Shown here: positions 1 through 10,047 of the stretch, piece by piece | Numbering within the stretch: position 1 is the stretch's first letter | Layout: each line of letters begins with the position of its first letter | Assembly: GCA_035771165.1 (NCBI GenBank) | Contig: JAWNZC010000285.1 | Location: forward strand, 372,001 to 436,000 | Source of the DNA: Paragorgia papillata | Taxonomy: Eukaryota; Cnidaria; Anthozoa; Scleralcyonacea; Coralliidae | Length of the DNA stretch: 64,000 bases | Direction of reading: 5' to 3' | Program-made: the position numbers and the translations under genes | Notes under the pieces: model-generated | What the model was told of the DNA's origin: nothing | The model's input: only the letters and a program-made list of their open reading frames with translations | Databases searched by the model: none

Positions 1-2
1 CA

Positions 3-602
3 TTGGAGACGATCACCGTTCGTCAGTTTTACCATGTGTCCGGTCAGTCCAATGCTCCTGTCCATCGTTGTGTGGCCCGATTTGCGCCGTTGGGATCCGT
101 CCAATGGTCTAAAGTTTGGTCTAACCTTCGTCTTCTTCGTTTTCTTCGCCCTGTACAGGATACCTCCTGGCTTGTTGCGCACGGCATCTTGCCTACTGCA
201 GACCGTCTTCGTCGCTTTGGTATGCTGTCAGTGGCTCCAGGTTGCCATTGTGGTCAGCGCGAGTCGCTGATTCACTTATTCGTGGAGTGCCCCTTTGCAT
301 GGGTTATATGGACTTGGTTTCATCGTCTCCTTCGCAGTTTCGCGTCGGGTGTTCCTTGTCCTTCCCCCTTGCAGTGCCTCTACTCCCTACCGGATCGGTC
401 CAATGTTCCAGTGGGCTTCTCTGCACTCATGGCCATTATTCGTCATCAGATCTGGCTTGCCAGGAATGCCTTTCGTTTTGATGGTCACCAAGGAAAGACC
501 GACTTCTTAGGTGCCTCCTGCTGTTGCTCGGCAGCAGTTGAGGCGAGACAGTGTAAGCCCATACTCCGGTTTGAGTTTCTTGTAGGCCATGTTTTTAACT
601 AG
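3..602 (+). pseudogene. Tx1-like ORF2, C-terminal fragment (zinc-finger RVT domain)
   Basis: The reading frame is open from the left edge and has no natural start. It contains the C-terminal RVT zinc-binding region of L1/Tx1-type ORF2 proteins: a WLVAHGILPT block, then a C-x-C...H-x4-C pattern (CHCGQRESLIHLFVECPF). The same domain is recognisable near 39.1-39.4 kb in a related element, with WLVAHGILPT followed by CFCG and LLHLFTECPF. The reverse transcriptase core lies off the window. Only the tail is visible, so autonomy cannot be judged. Confidence 0.75.
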
Positions 603-828
603 GATGCGTGTTTTTTATGTGTGTGGACTTGGACGGTCGCCTTCATTGGCTGTACTGTCCTTGTGCGTTTTTCTTGGGATAGCCCCGGTTTGATTCTTCT
701 TCGGAAGGAGGCTTATCGGGGATCCCAAAATTTTTTTCAAATCGCCTGTGGGTGCCTGCTTGTGGTCTGGAATTTCTCCTAAACCCTGGTTTGGGGGATT
801 TCGGGCTGCGGGTGGGATGCCTGCGGGT

Positions 829-897
829 GTCGTCTTCTCCGATAAGGACGTTAAGCCGGAGGTCCACCTCCGATTTGGCTAGTACCCGGTGAGGTTT
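829..897 (+). other. Conserved retrotransposon 3' UTR stem-loop block, copy 1
   Basis: This block contains GGAGGTCCACCTCC, a perfect 6-bp stem, flanked by GATAAGGACGTTAAGCC and TTGGCTAGTACCCGGTGAGG. The same block recurs at 19,297-19,365 and 40,005-40,072 in the 3' UTRs of elements whose coding parts differ. I infer an RNA structure recognised during target-primed reverse transcription. Confidence 0.6.
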
Positions 898-1153
898 AGA
901 CGGTTTTCTTGGCCTGCGGGCTCGTCAATCGTACATTTTGCTTCCATCAGTCTTCACTTAAGGTCTCATAATGTCACTCATAGGACACACCCTTGCACTT
1001 CCGGTTGTTCTGGCATTGAAGGAGAATTCATAACCCTTACGTCTGATCGGTGTGGCTAGTAGCTACTTCCTGCGGGCTGAACTCTTTAGCACTCAGACTC
1101 AGGGGTCATTGCACCGTCGACCCTCGTATGTCTGGAAGAGGTTATCTCAAAAG

Positions 1154-1190
1154 TAGATGGATCAAGTTTGTGCTGTCTTCAGCTTAATGC
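1154..1190 (+). ncRNA. Degenerate U2 snRNA fragment
   Basis: The sequence can be aligned with U2 nucleotides 23-60 (GATCAAGT then TCAGCTTAAT), with many substitutions. It sits directly after the retrotransposon 3' tail, as at the other U2 insertion junctions. It is a decayed target-site remnant, not a gene. Confidence 0.5.
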
Positions 1191-1299
1191 TAACTTGGTC
1201 TTTTAAATAGGTCTCTTTCTCTTGGATTTGGTCTTATTTTCTTCCTAAAGTTATCCTGATAAAGAGAGTGTATCCAGAATTGTTTGCTGTGGTTTATTC

Positions 1300-1945
1300 T
1301 TGCAGTTATTCTACGCGACGTTTGTTCTGGTTATAATTGGTCTGGTCCGCCATTTCATGAGTTGCAACCTTCGACTAATGTTTATTGAACTATTAACTGT
1401 TACGTTATTCCTATTCGTTATTATGCCTACTCGACCTTCTTTTACTAATTCTTATTCGCCTGGTATTCTTCCTACGCTGTCAAGTCCGCCTATCAAGAAT
1501 TCTAACCCTGATGTTTATGTCGGCCTTTCGTGTCACCCGATGCCTTTTCAAGTCGTGACCTTGCTTAAAGGTTGGCATGTTTCGGAGCCTATTTCATGGG
1601 ATTTTTCGGCCTCTACCAAATCTATCAAGCTTAAAATCGATTGGTCTGTCAAGCCTAATTCCTTTGATGGATGTATTTTTCGCGATATTTTTCCCCAATC
1701 ATTTATTTAATACTCTCCGGCAATATAACCTTCGCCAAGCTGTCTGGTCGTCTTCTTCCTCGATCAATAAAACATCGCTTCGACTAGAATGGCAGTTTTC
1801 TGAAGAATCTTCACTTAACACTTCATCGAATTCGACTACTGTTATTTCTTCGCCTATCCCTCCTTTATCTACTCCGAAGTCTTCATTTTTGCATCCAAAA
1901 TTCGACTCGGGCTATCAAAGTTTTAATTCTCAGTCTGGTACCGCA
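1300..1945 (+). pseudogene. Unclassified coding-like fragment, frameshifted
   Basis: Two plus-strand frames follow one another with a shift near 1,700. The first encodes a stretch containing LLKGWHVSEPISWDF; the second is Ser-rich and continues with NLRQAVWSSSSSINKTS. I do not recognise the family. It lies between a plus-strand element tail and a minus-strand ORF1 fragment, and may be part of another degraded transposon. The longer minus-strand frame crossing this interval is probably accidental read-through. Confidence 0.3.
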
Positions 1946-3323
1946 AAGCACAACGAGTGGCCGCCGAGCCATCCTCGCCGTAGAGGAGAACATGGTCCGC
2001 AGCGATACCGTACTTGGGTCATCAACCCGCCCCAAAATCGCGCGGATCTCATTCCCCCGATTCCGGAGGTGGAGCCGCGAGTCAGGCGACATAGAAACCA
2101 AAGGATCCAAATCGTCGCCAAAAATCTCGCCCTCCTCGACATAAATGAAGGAGCTAGCGATCGAACGATAATCCGGGTTTCCAACGTCACGAGGGAAATC
2201 CCGGTCCAGAGTCTCACGAGACTCCACATGGAGCTCGTGAAGGTGCCGCACCGAATCATCGAAGGCCACGGATGGAAGCCACAGAAGTCTGCATAACCTC
2301 GACAACCGGTGCCGAGTCCAGAGGTGGATCCAAAGAGCCGCCGAAGAATCGGCCGTCACGTCAGTGACCAAGGCGGGTTTCTTCGCAAGCGGCTCAGAGC
2401 CACTCGACGAGTCCTCCATCACCTCGACCTGGGTCCCTGGCTGGGACGAAGGGGCGCCCGAATCGCTAACGACCTTCTTCGACTTTCTCCTTCGAGTGCG
2501 CTTACGCTTAGGCCCCGCAGGGGCCGCAGCGCCAGCGCTGGTACCCGAAGAAGGATTCGCCTTCGACTTCGTGTCAGGGACCTGCTTCTTTGGGCGGCGG
2601 CGAGACTCATGTCCAACCACTCCACAATTGAAACAGGTACGAACCTGCCCCTGGTGATAGACCAGACCAGCATGACCGCAGATACGGACATGCGTCGGGA
2701 TGGCCTCTCGCAGCTCCATCAAAATCTTAACTGTCCCAGTCCTGATGTTCCGGAACAGCACGTAGAGGAGCTGACACACCACCCCATAGCGTCCGAAGAA
2801 TACTTTTAATTCCTCCTCCGGAATGCCATAGGGCAAGTGTGTCACGGTGACCCAACTCCGCTTCTTGGTGGAATAGGGCTGGATCTTGCACGGGAACCCA
2901 CGAACGATGATACCAGTTGCGATAACATCTTCCAAAATCTCCGGTGACTTGCACCAGAGACGGAAGCGGTCAGAGCACACAGACTGGATCTGGGTGAAGT
3001 ACTGGCTCGCAGGACAGAATTTCTTCTCTAAAGCGTCCCAGACTTCCCCCGGCGACAGCTTCGGTTTTCCCCGCCAGGGCAAACGCAGGAACGGTGACCA
3101 CGGCGCAGCGTTCGGGGTACGGCACTATAACCGAGGGGGCTGGAAGGTCCCGAAAGGCCACTACTGGGATGACTCCCAGCAGCACGGTCACCAGACACCA
3201 ACTCTGCCATAGTCCGCACCGGCGTTGTACAACTCGTTGAGGGTAAGGCAGTGTTACCAGTCTGCAAACTGGAGCATGGATCACCACCTGTACCCTATCA
3301 GCACTCGTACTCGTTGAAGCCAT
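1946..3323 (-). pseudogene. Retrotransposon ORF1 (RRM-like + CCHC knuckle), damaged
   Basis: A long minus-strand frame (start codon near 3,082, with upstream coding in a second frame from about 3,323) encodes a gag-like ORF1 protein. It has an RRM-like block (WVTVTHLPYGIPEEELKVFF), a zinc knuckle (TCFNCGVVGHESRRRP) and a Lys/Arg-rich tail. The final Cys of the CCHC knuckle has become Arg, and at least one frameshift separates the N-terminus. The order matches ORF1 at 34.4 kb (WVTVTRLAYGIPDADLRKAL). These proteins coat retrotransposon RNA. The copy is dead. Confidence 0.7.
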
Positions 3324-3452
3324 AAGCCACGAAGAGAACTGTTTAGTCAGCCGGCATGTTGGGGGTGCAAAGCGTCCTCTACCAACAGGTGATCAAACTG
3401 ACAATGAGAACAGAACCAACTGAAACTCGTAACAACCGAACCTATTGACAAA
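1946..3452 (-). mobile_element. Keno-like retrotransposon, 5' fragment inserted in a minus-strand U2
   Basis: On the minus strand the element begins TTTGTCAATAGG immediately after U2 nucleotide 22 (..GGCCTATTGGCT), the same junction and almost the same first bases as the element at 17,941. It contains 5' UTR and ORF1 only and is broken off near 1,946, where unrelated plus-strand sequence starts. ORF2 is absent. Confidence 0.7.
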
Positions 3453-3474
3453 AGCCAATAGGCCGAGAAGCGAT
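3453..3474 (-). ncRNA. U2: U2 snRNA, 5' 22 nucleotides only
   Basis: ATCGCTTCTCGGCCTATTGGCT is the U2 5' end (stem-loop I). It is followed directly by retrotransposon sequence. The rest of this U2 copy is not joined to it. Confidence 0.8.
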
Positions 3475-3554
3475 AAAGGGAAAAAATGGGGAAAAAATAT
3501 AATTTTTTGTTTTGCCGGAAAAGAAGCGGAAGCGAGGATGTGGTTGGGCTCGGG

Positions 3555-3562
3555 TCAGCGAA
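3555..3562 (-). promoter_or_regulatory. Candidate PSE of the minus-strand U2
   Basis: A CGCTGAC core upstream of U2, in the same 5S-U2 spacer context as at 17,876, 27,364, 31,381 and 33,769. The same core stands at about -49 of U1. It is inferred to be the snRNA proximal sequence element. Confidence 0.35.
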
Positions 3563-3619
3563 CGCTGCCGAAACGCCCGAGCCCGAGCGAAGAAGGAGAA
3601 GAAGAAACTTGAAAAAGGT

Positions 3620-3665
3620 GTCTACGACACGGGGTATTCCCAGGCGGTCACCCATCCAAGTACTA
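3620..3665 (-). rRNA. 5S rRNA: 5S rRNA, 3' part, split by Harbinger
   Basis: On the minus strand this is the 3' part of 5S (..TACTTGGATGGGTGACC.. to GTGTCGTAGAC). It is cut within GTTAGTACT by the transposon at 3,666-7,623. The 5' part is at 7,624-7,700. The two pieces join without loss when the element and one copy of the duplicated target bases are removed. Confidence 0.9.
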
Positions 3666-3700
3666 GCGACTTTAAGATCGAGGACGGCAAACTGAGAAGA

Positions 3701-3986
3701 CGGCTCTCCCAACCGAGTAGGTGTGGGTCGAGTTACCGTCCAGCGTGGGAAAAATTATTAGTTTAAGATTTTTTAACAGCGCGGCGCCGGCTTGTTAAAT
3801 TGAGTCAGGGGTTGTGTTTACATCATTTCCGACCATTCGGCTGCTCTCCCAACCGAGTAGGTGTGGGTCGAGTTACCGTCCAGCGTGGGAAAAATTATTA
3901 GTTTAAGATTTTTTAACAGGGCGGCGCCGGCTTGTTAAATTGTGTCAGGGGTTGTGTTTACATCATTTCCGACCATTCGGCTGCTC
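3701..3986 (+). repeat. Subterminal tandem duplication, period 140 bp
   Basis: Two near-identical units, each beginning CTCTCCCAACCGAGTAGG and ending near CCGACCATTCGGCTGCTCT, lie just inside the left terminal repeat of the Harbinger element. Subterminal repeats of this type often carry transposase-binding sites. Confidence 0.8.
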
Positions 3987-4005
3987 TATAATATTAACTG
4001 ATTAA

Positions 4006-5624
4006 ATGAATTCGTTACAACAAACCCGAGAATTGTTGCTTTCAGCTAATTTAGATGGCCTTATTACAGATGAAGAGTTAATCCTTCTGTACGACGTGAA
4101 ATGTTCAAAGAATTTGAAATTCCCGTACCACGACTACGATAGATTTGACCTAGATAGCATGGACGAATCTGAGTGTCAGACTGAGTTTCGTTTTGACAAA
4201 GACGAGATACCAAGGCTTTTTAGAGTGCTACAGATTCCCCGGAAGATCGTTTGTGACCAAGGGACGAAAAGCGAAGGCATGGAGGCGTTTTGTATGCTAT
4301 TAAAAAGGTTGGCATATCCATGTCGCTACAGCGATTTGATTCATCGTTTTGGTCGATCAGTGCCAGAAATTTGTATGGTAACCAACAAAGTGCTCGATTT
4401 TATCTATGATCATCATGGTCACCGAGTAACAAACTGGAACAACACAATATTGAGTCCTTTAAATCTGCAAGTATATGCTGATGCCATTGCTGAAAGGGGC
4501 AGCTTTAGATAATTGTTTTGGGTTCATAGATGGAACCGTGCGTCCAATTTGCAAACCTGGAAAATTACAATGTATCGTATATAATGGGCATAAGAAAGTG
4601 CATGCACTAAAATTTCAATCATTAGTGTTACCTAATGGTTTAATTGGAAACCTATACGGACCAGTAGGTAAGTAAGCAACACTTTTGCATAGTAATTGAA
4701 AATTAAAATGTTTTATTTGTGGGTTAACACCAAATGTTTTATAAATGTTTATTTTTTTGTTTCTTAAATTTTTAAATGTTTTATTTGTTGGAGTGATATA
4801 CCTCCTGAAGATGGTCTGAGTATTAAAACATTTTTATTTAAGTTATTAAGCATCCCAAATTCTAAATATATAACTGCAAAAAAACTGATATATACCTCAA
4901 TTTTAAAACATTGCCACTGGCCAAACCAACATTTTAACATAATTAGTCCAAACACAATATGGAAGGATTTCTATCTGCTCAATGTTTTGACCCTTCCCTT
5001 TGACAAAGGTTGAAAAAATTTACACACACCCTTTTTGGAATTACTGACAATACCACAGTGTGATACCATTTTGGAAATTTATATGAAAGTTCGCCTTAAT
5101 CTTTTATAATTATCATTTGCAAACTAATTTTTTATGACCATGACAGCATATTTATTGTAATTACATATGTAACTATATTTTATCTAGAGGGGAAGAGACA
5201 TGATGCAAGGATGCTAGCCGATTCACAGTTATTGCCAATGCTAGAACAGCATGCATTTTCACCCCAAGGCACTCCAATGTGTTTATACGGTGACCCTGCA
5301 TACCCTTTAAGGGTTCATTTAATGAGCCCATTTAGGAATGCTATCTTGACTGAGAACATGAGAGCTTTCAACAAATCAATGAGTAGTGTGAGGGTATCAG
5401 TGGAATGGCTGTTTGCAGACATAATCAATTACTTCAAATTCATGGACTTCTAGGAAAACTTAAAAATAGGTTTAAGCAGTTTGGGAAAAATAGGTTTAAG
5501 CAGTTTGGGTAAAATGTATGTAGTGTGTGCTATATTGAGAAATGCACTTACCTGCCTCTACAGAAATACAACATCTCTATATTTTGAAGTTGAACCACCA
5601 ATGCTTGAAGAATATTTTGTGTAA
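4006..5624 (+). pseudogene. Harbinger (HARBI1-like) transposase, intron-containing, broken
   Basis: The N-terminal helical region (EGMEAFCMLLKRLAYPCRY) is followed by the DDE nuclease: FGFIDGTVRP (first Asp), GDPAYPL (second Asp) and VSVEWLF (Glu). A conventional GT..AG intron at 4,668-5,187 splits a Glu codon, and removing it restores the family motif GPVEGKRHD. Two lesions are visible: a one-base frameshift near 4,490 inside YADAIAxKGAALDN, and an in-frame TAG at 5,451 after KFMDF. Downstream codons remain readable to EEYFV at 5,624. A 27-bp tandem duplication near 5,465-5,515 repeats IGLSSLGK. The element is probably non-autonomous now. Confidence 0.85.
4668..5187 (+). other. Intron of the Harbinger transposase
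   Basis: The 5' splice site is G|GTAAGTAAG and the 3' end is TTTTATCTAG. The interior is AT-rich without a reading frame related to the transposase. Position and phase are supported by the protein motif re-formed across the junction. Confidence 0.75.
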
Positions 5625-5783
5625 AGTTTTATATAAATGAATATATATTTAATATTTAATATTGTCTACACTTATTGCAAATAGCAAAACAAAAAACTGA
5701 ACATTTTAACTGAACGTTTTCAGAAACAGTCTAAATGGCAATTCGTGTCCGAAATATAACATGTTTTAAATAAAATGACTTTA

Positions 5784-6487
5784 CTACTTTTGTAAAAGCT
5801 TGTTTACTAAGGTCATTAAGATCTGGTTTTGCTGTTGCTGCTGTTGTTGCTGTTGTTGTTGCTGCTGCTGCATCATTGCAAACATTTGATGCTGCATTTG
5901 CATCATTCCTTCCTTTTCAGATTTTTTAAGCTCCATTTCTTGTTGGTGTAGCTCATATTCTCCTTCAGACTTCTCTCGAAGGTATTCGATGTTTAGATCA
6001 CCTGAATTTCTCCTTCTTTTAGTGTTACCTTTGTCTTCTGCACTTTTTCTTTTCTTTGTTTCCTCTAATTTTCCCATTGCTTTCATATACGTATGTCTCC
6101 TGCCTTTTCTTTATCATCTACTTTCTTTTTTGTAGCATCACTGACTTCTTGTATTTCTTTAGCTGCATCTTCCTCCTCGCATATTTCTTCTAAAGCCATA
6201 TCCAGTTCAGATGGTTCCACATCTATTCCACTTGCATTATCTTCCTGTCGCTTCTTTTGCTTGTACTTATCACGAAGTAATTTAAATCTTTCTCTTACAA
6301 CTCTTTTCCCAACTGTATCTTTGAACTTGGTTGATTCGTAGCCCTTAAGTCTATCCACAATTTCTCCCCATACTTTGCCTCTTTCTGGTGTTCTCTCTTT
6401 ATGCGAAAATGGCTGTGCCACCAGTACCCCACGACACATCATTATGTCATGTTCGTTTTTCCACTCCATACTGAAATTAAATTTCAA
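5784..6487 (-). CDS. Harbinger Myb/SANT-like DNA-binding protein
   Basis: The minus-strand gene encodes a Myb/SANT-like trihelix (start MEWKNEHDIMMCRGVL; KVWGEIVDRLKGYESTKF; VRERFKLLRDKYKQKKRQE), an acidic linker, a Lys-rich segment (KKRKSAEDKG) and a Gln-rich C-terminus from a CAG/CAA run near 5,830-5,870. It appears as two frames meeting in an ATGA overlap at 6,083-6,086, so either a one-base shift or an unseen small intron separates them. In the Harbinger family this protein binds the transposase and takes it to DNA and into the nucleus. Divergent placement from the transposase is normal. Confidence 0.75.
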
Positions 6488-6553
6488 AGCTTATGTCATT
6501 AAATTGATTTAGCCATGATTCAGGGCTGTTAAGCTACTAGATTAATCATTCTA

Positions 6554-6790
6554 ATGCACCTATTAATGTTAAGCCCCAGGGGGGAAATTTGTCAAATTCC
6601 CCTGCAGTAGAATAGCCTTTTTGGTCAAAATACCCTTCCATGGGAAATATCAAGTGCTAAAATATAGTATTAAAATTATTTAACATGTCAAAAATCCCAT
6701 CCCTCGAGCTTGTCAAAAGCATGTTGATCAGTCAATATCCCATGGGTTGACCCCTACCCCCCACCCTGGGGCTTAACATTGAAGGTGCAT
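6554..6790. repeat. Nested foldback/MITE inside Harbinger
   Basis: Outer inverted repeats of about 30 bp (ATGCACCT..AATGTTAAGCCCCAGGG and its complement CCCTGGGGCTTAACATT..AGGTGCAT) enclose about 170 bp with no reading frame. It is probably a small non-autonomous element inserted in, or derived within, the Harbinger copy. Confidence 0.6.
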
Positions 6791-7568
6791 GATATAAATA
6801 TCAAATATCAATTGGGAAAGCCTGCTTTTTAGAGACTTAAAAGGAAGCATGCCATAATAATGCACCCCAAAAAGTGGGATACAGTAGAAAACCCATAAAC
6901 CTCACTATAGTCTAGAGGGGAGAAAGGATTGAGTAACAGAACTGTACATAATTCCAAAATTTAATCGAAATATATTTTATAACTCAAAGATTACCAAAAC
7001 ACATACATCGGGGTGGAATCACAAGAGCATACCCATCAGTCATGAACCTAAATTCTCATGTAAGCAATGTTTAAAACACGAGCAGCAGTGTTTTATTGGA
7101 TTTACAAGAAGATGCGATAGGCGAGTGTTTTTAACTTCGATAAAACACGCAAATAGTGCTAATAAATTAGCAAACACCGACATGGTACTGATTTGCTTTG
7201 TGTTTTCATCATGAATTATTAATAACTTTTTTAAGTTCTATTTAAGAGCTTTAGACTTATGGTTTATGCTATATAAACTATTATAAATAGTTATATTTAA
7301 CACATCATGCCAAATCAAGACAAAACAAATTTTATTATAAGGAAAATTGGGAAACAGCGATGCTTATTTTAAATGTATTGAAGTTTTGCTCGGAAACAGC
7401 TACCCATTATATAGTTTATAAGCAAGATATTAACAAATATAACACAAAAAACACTTACTTTCACTTGGCGTTGTCTGTGGACGGCAAAATGCCCAATTTC
7501 ACGTCGAGGACAAGCGGAGGACGGCAAGAGATGCGTTTCGGTCATGCGTATTAACGTCACACTCACTT
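6791..7568. other. Non-coding right part of Harbinger
   Basis: AT-rich interior with no convincing gene. Short frames near 7,360-7,580 overlap the terminal repeat region and have no recognisable content. Confidence 0.5.
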
Positions 7569-7623
7569 CCGGTAGTCCCAAATTGCCGTCCTCTCAGCTT
7601 GCCGTCCTCGATCTTAAAGTCGC

Positions 7624-7700
7624 TACTAACCCCGCCCGACGGGGCTTAACTTCGGCGATCGGACGAGAACCGGTGCTCTCCCGGCGGTATGGTCGTAGAC
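7624..7700 (-). rRNA. 5S rRNA: 5S rRNA, 5' part, split by Harbinger
   Basis: On the minus strand this starts GTCTACGACCATACCGCC and includes the A-box region and GTTAAGCCCCGTCGGGCGGGG. It is interrupted at the Harbinger insertion and pairs with the piece at 3,620-3,665. Confidence 0.9.
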
Positions 7701-7854
7701 ATTGGGAGTGGTGAAAATATCGTTGTTATAGCTAGGAGTTGGTCGGCGATGTGGCACGAGAGGTCGACGACCAACACAAGAACGGTAAAATCGAATGTTC
7801 GACGAAGTGGTGTGCTCGTTCGGGGGATGTTTTGATTTCGCTTTACTTGTGGTA

Positions 7855-8018
7855 AGGGGACGAGCGCGAACGCAGGTCCCCACCACCAGAAATTATACGC
7901 TCAAGTTACCCACATTTGGGGTAATCCCAGGAGTCGACCCAGTCGGAGTGCAATGAGAGGGCCTCGTCCTGAGAGGACTTCCTTGCTGATCAAAGTACCT
8001 CTCGCGTCAGGTAAGTAT
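7855..8018 (-). ncRNA. U1: U1 snRNA, full length
   Basis: About 164 nt starting ATACTTACCTG, the 5'-splice-site-recognition sequence. It contains the 70K loop (GATCAGCAAGGAAGT), the U1A loop (CTCATTGCACTCCG), the Sm site (ATAATTTCTGG, with TTTCTGG in place of the usual TTTGTGG) and the terminal stem-loop (CCTGCGTTCGCGCTCG). One substitution lies in CTGGGATTA (CTGCGATTA elsewhere). It is one of two unbroken U1 copies in the window and lies between U2 and 5S on the same strand. Confidence 0.93.
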
Positions 8019-8146
8019 GCCTTTGTATGTTGCGAAGATGCTAGGTTTGGGTACTATGTGTCATCGGCATGTGGTAGTGGGGAGGAGTAGTGTAGGCTAA
8101 TTTGCTAGCGACCGAACGAAAAAAGTAACGAAAGTTTCGTGCTTAC

Positions 8147-8254
8147 CTCGGCGTGCCTCCCGGCGGTGAAGAATTTGCGTGTCCGTGGTACGTCGTAGTT
8201 TCGGGCAGATGGAACATTTGGGTGTGGTGACTGCTGGAGCAACTTTCTTTTCAT
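8147..8254 (-). other. Exon-like block in the U2-U1 spacer
   Basis: On the minus strand a 3'-splice-site-like sequence (CTAACCC, then TTGTTTCTGTTTTACAG) precedes an ATG, and 108 nt (36 codons) later GCCGAG|GTAAGC forms a 5' splice site. The block recurs in the spacers at 19,904 and 30,273, where the donor reads GTCAGC. The frame starts MKRK and is basic. Similarity among copies may only reflect repeat homogenisation. Function is unknown. Confidence 0.25.
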
Positions 8255-8339
8255 CTGTAAAACAGAAACAATCAGGCACGGGTTAGAATTAGCTGGTTCG
8301 GTTTTCTTTTTATTTGTGATAACGATGTTCTCCCTATAA

Positions 8340-8483
8340 GGGAGGAGGGCCGTACTCGGAGGTGGTGCAATACAGAGACAAACCGTGGCCAGGGCGAAGC
8401 AAGCTTCAATCCCATGGCTGAAGCCCAAAAATCAGTTTAATATATGAGCCAGGCTTACCAGATATTAAGCTGATAAGAACAGA
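8340..8483 (-). ncRNA. U2: U2 snRNA, 5'-truncated
   Basis: Minus-strand U2 from about nucleotide 40 (CTGTTCTTATCAGCTTAATATC) to the 3' terminal stem (CGAGTACGGCCCTCCTCCC). The first 40 nt, including the branch-site-pairing GTAGTA, are replaced by unrelated AT-rich sequence. Confidence 0.88.
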
Positions 8484-8527
8484 ATGGATTTTTATTACAA
8501 ATTAAAGAAACATACAGGTGAGGGACT

Positions 8528-8711
8528 ACAATCACATGCAAAATAAACGAGACACTCCATGCTCCCGAACCCTCTCCAATGTTGGTTAGTGATGGTTTGC
8601 ACTGTTGGAGGCTTTCCTTTGAATTTCGAGCTCAAATAGCAACATTGAAGGGGGGAAGGGGGACAAGCCTTTGAAAATCAAGGTGGCACCTTTTATTTTG
8701 CATGAGATTGT
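8528..8711 (+). repeat. 184-bp inverted-terminal repeat, copy 1
   Basis: The unit begins ACAATCACATGCAAAATAAA and ends TTTTATTTTGCATGAGATTGT, so its ends are inverted copies of each other. It is identical by eye along its length to 11,413-11,596 and in the same orientation. The likeliest reading is a recently mobile MITE. No clear target duplication is visible. Confidence 0.8.
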
Positions 8712-8954
8712 CTTCTGCACCGGAAGTGAAGAAGAACATATATACGACGTCAAGTAGGTGTGGAAAGTTATGACGTTGGTAGGAAATGAACTAGAAGTCC
8801 TGAGTATGGTAAGACCTTGCGTACATGAAAATAGGTTTAAAAGGTTAAGTCATGAACCAAAAAGGAATAAAAACGTCTATATAAGCATTAGTATTATTAC
8901 TAACAGCTAAACAATCGTATTCCAAAAAGCCGAGCAGTAGAGGTAAAAATCGGT

Positions 8955-10047
8955 ATGGCTATTGACCCCAAGACAAGAGCTTTGGTGTGTTATTATCGAG
9001 ACTTAAAGGACTTTCCATTAGAAAGGTAGCGAAAGAATGTAATGTTTTCTAGAGCAACTGTGTGGAGGATTAGTAAAATGGACATGAGCAGAAACCGATC
9101 TGAGAAAACACGCAACGAGACTAGAGGAAGACCAAGAAAATTGAATACACGTCAGGAAAGAAAACTTCGACGATCAATACAGATACTAAGAGAGCAGGAA
9201 GGTAAATTTCACGATCAAGAGACTCATGGAGAACGCGTGCATTTCTAGAAAAGAGGTTTCAGAGAGTACAATTTTCACGTTTTTTTAAATAAAAGAGGGT
9301 TTTATTACTATCTACAAGCTCGCAAGAAAGGACTTTTTAACGAAGACAGACATGAAAAAAAGGAGAATTTTTGCACGCAGAATGCTAAATGAGTATTCCC
9401 GCGATATATGGACGCAAGATATCGCATTTTACCTTGACGGTACGGGATTTGCGTATAAGAGAAATCCCTTGGATCAAGCCAGAGCACCCAAAGCCAGGGT
9501 ATGGCGCAAGAGAAGTGAAGGACTAACGCGAGGATGTACTGCGAAGGGACCAAAAAAGGCACTGGGGGGGAGAGTGGTAAAGCTGATGGTAGCTATAAGT
9601 TTTGACAAGGGTGTGGTCCTATGCAAGGCTTATGAGAAGTTAGATGGCCGTTATTTTGCAAAGTTCATTGACGATAACTTTGAAAGCATGTTTGCCATTG
9701 CAGATAAAGGCCTAAGGCGATTATGGCTACAAGACGGAGATCCAAGTCAAAACTCAGCATTGGCTCGCGCAGCTATGGAACGTGCAAACTGTGAACTTCT
9801 AAAAATTCCCCCGAGAAGTCCTGACTTAAACCCTATCGAGAATGTTTTTAAACTAGTTTCAGATGCATTGCGTGAGCAAGCAATAAAATCACAAATCACA
9901 AAGGAAACGTGCGAGGAATTTAAAGATAGAGTAGTGATATCTACAATTCAATCGATGCCTACAGAAATCATAAATAAGACAATCGCCTCGACGGGAAATC
10001 GCGTGCGAGAAATTATTAAGTGGAAAGGACAGCGTTTAAGATATTAG
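8955..10047 (+). pseudogene. Tc1/mariner-type transposase, frameshifted
   Basis: The N-terminal helix-turn-helix is spread over three frames (GLSIRKVAKECNV, then SRATVWRISKMD), followed by a basic hook (RGRPRKLNTRQERKL). The catalytic domain from 9,352 is intact: the DGTGF block (first Asp), LQDGDPSQNS (second Asp) and PPRSPDLNPIENVF (third acidic residue, Glu). At least three frameshifts or stops disrupt the N-terminal half. I could not define terminal inverted repeats. The gene lies between the two identical 184-bp repeats. Confidence 0.85.

Larger units (their letters stand above)
1..1153 (+). mobile_element. 3' end of a Tx1/Keno-like non-LTR retrotransposon
   Basis: This is the 3' portion of a plus-strand LINE that enters from the left edge. 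It holds the end of ORF2, then a 3' UTR with the conserved stem-loop block at 829-897, then a tail resembling the tails of the U2-inserted elements further right (a GATCGGTGTGGCTAGTAGC-like block near 1043 and a CATTGCACCGTCGA block near 1107). It stops at a degenerate piece of U2, which suggests it was once inserted in a U2 gene at the same site as the elements at 17.9, 31.4 and 33.8 kb. It is old and diverged. Confidence 0.75.
3666..7623. mobile_element. PIF/Harbinger DNA transposon inserted in a 5S rRNA gene
   Basis: Terminal inverted repeats of about 37 bp begin GCGACTTTAAGATCGAGG at both ends. The flanks show TACTA on both sides (5-bp reading); because TACTA is symmetric about ACT, a 3-bp ACT duplication with termini AGCGAC..GTCGCT is equally possible, and 3 bp is normal for Harbinger. 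Inside are a DDE transposase on the plus strand and a Myb/SANT-like protein on the minus strand, the standard Harbinger pair. The element also carries a 140-bp tandem duplication near its left end and a nested foldback. Confidence 0.9.

Noticed and set aside
3347..3712. Minus-strand frame across the 5S-U2 spacer
   Set aside because: It crosses 5S, the U2 start and the retrotransposon 5' UTR, so it cannot be one gene.
7626..7886. An 80-90-codon reading frame spanning the U1-5S junction, repeated at 17,517, 27,007, 31,053 and 33,406
   Set aside because: It overlaps the U1 3' end, the spacer and most of 5S in each array unit. The repetition follows from the RNA genes and not from a protein.
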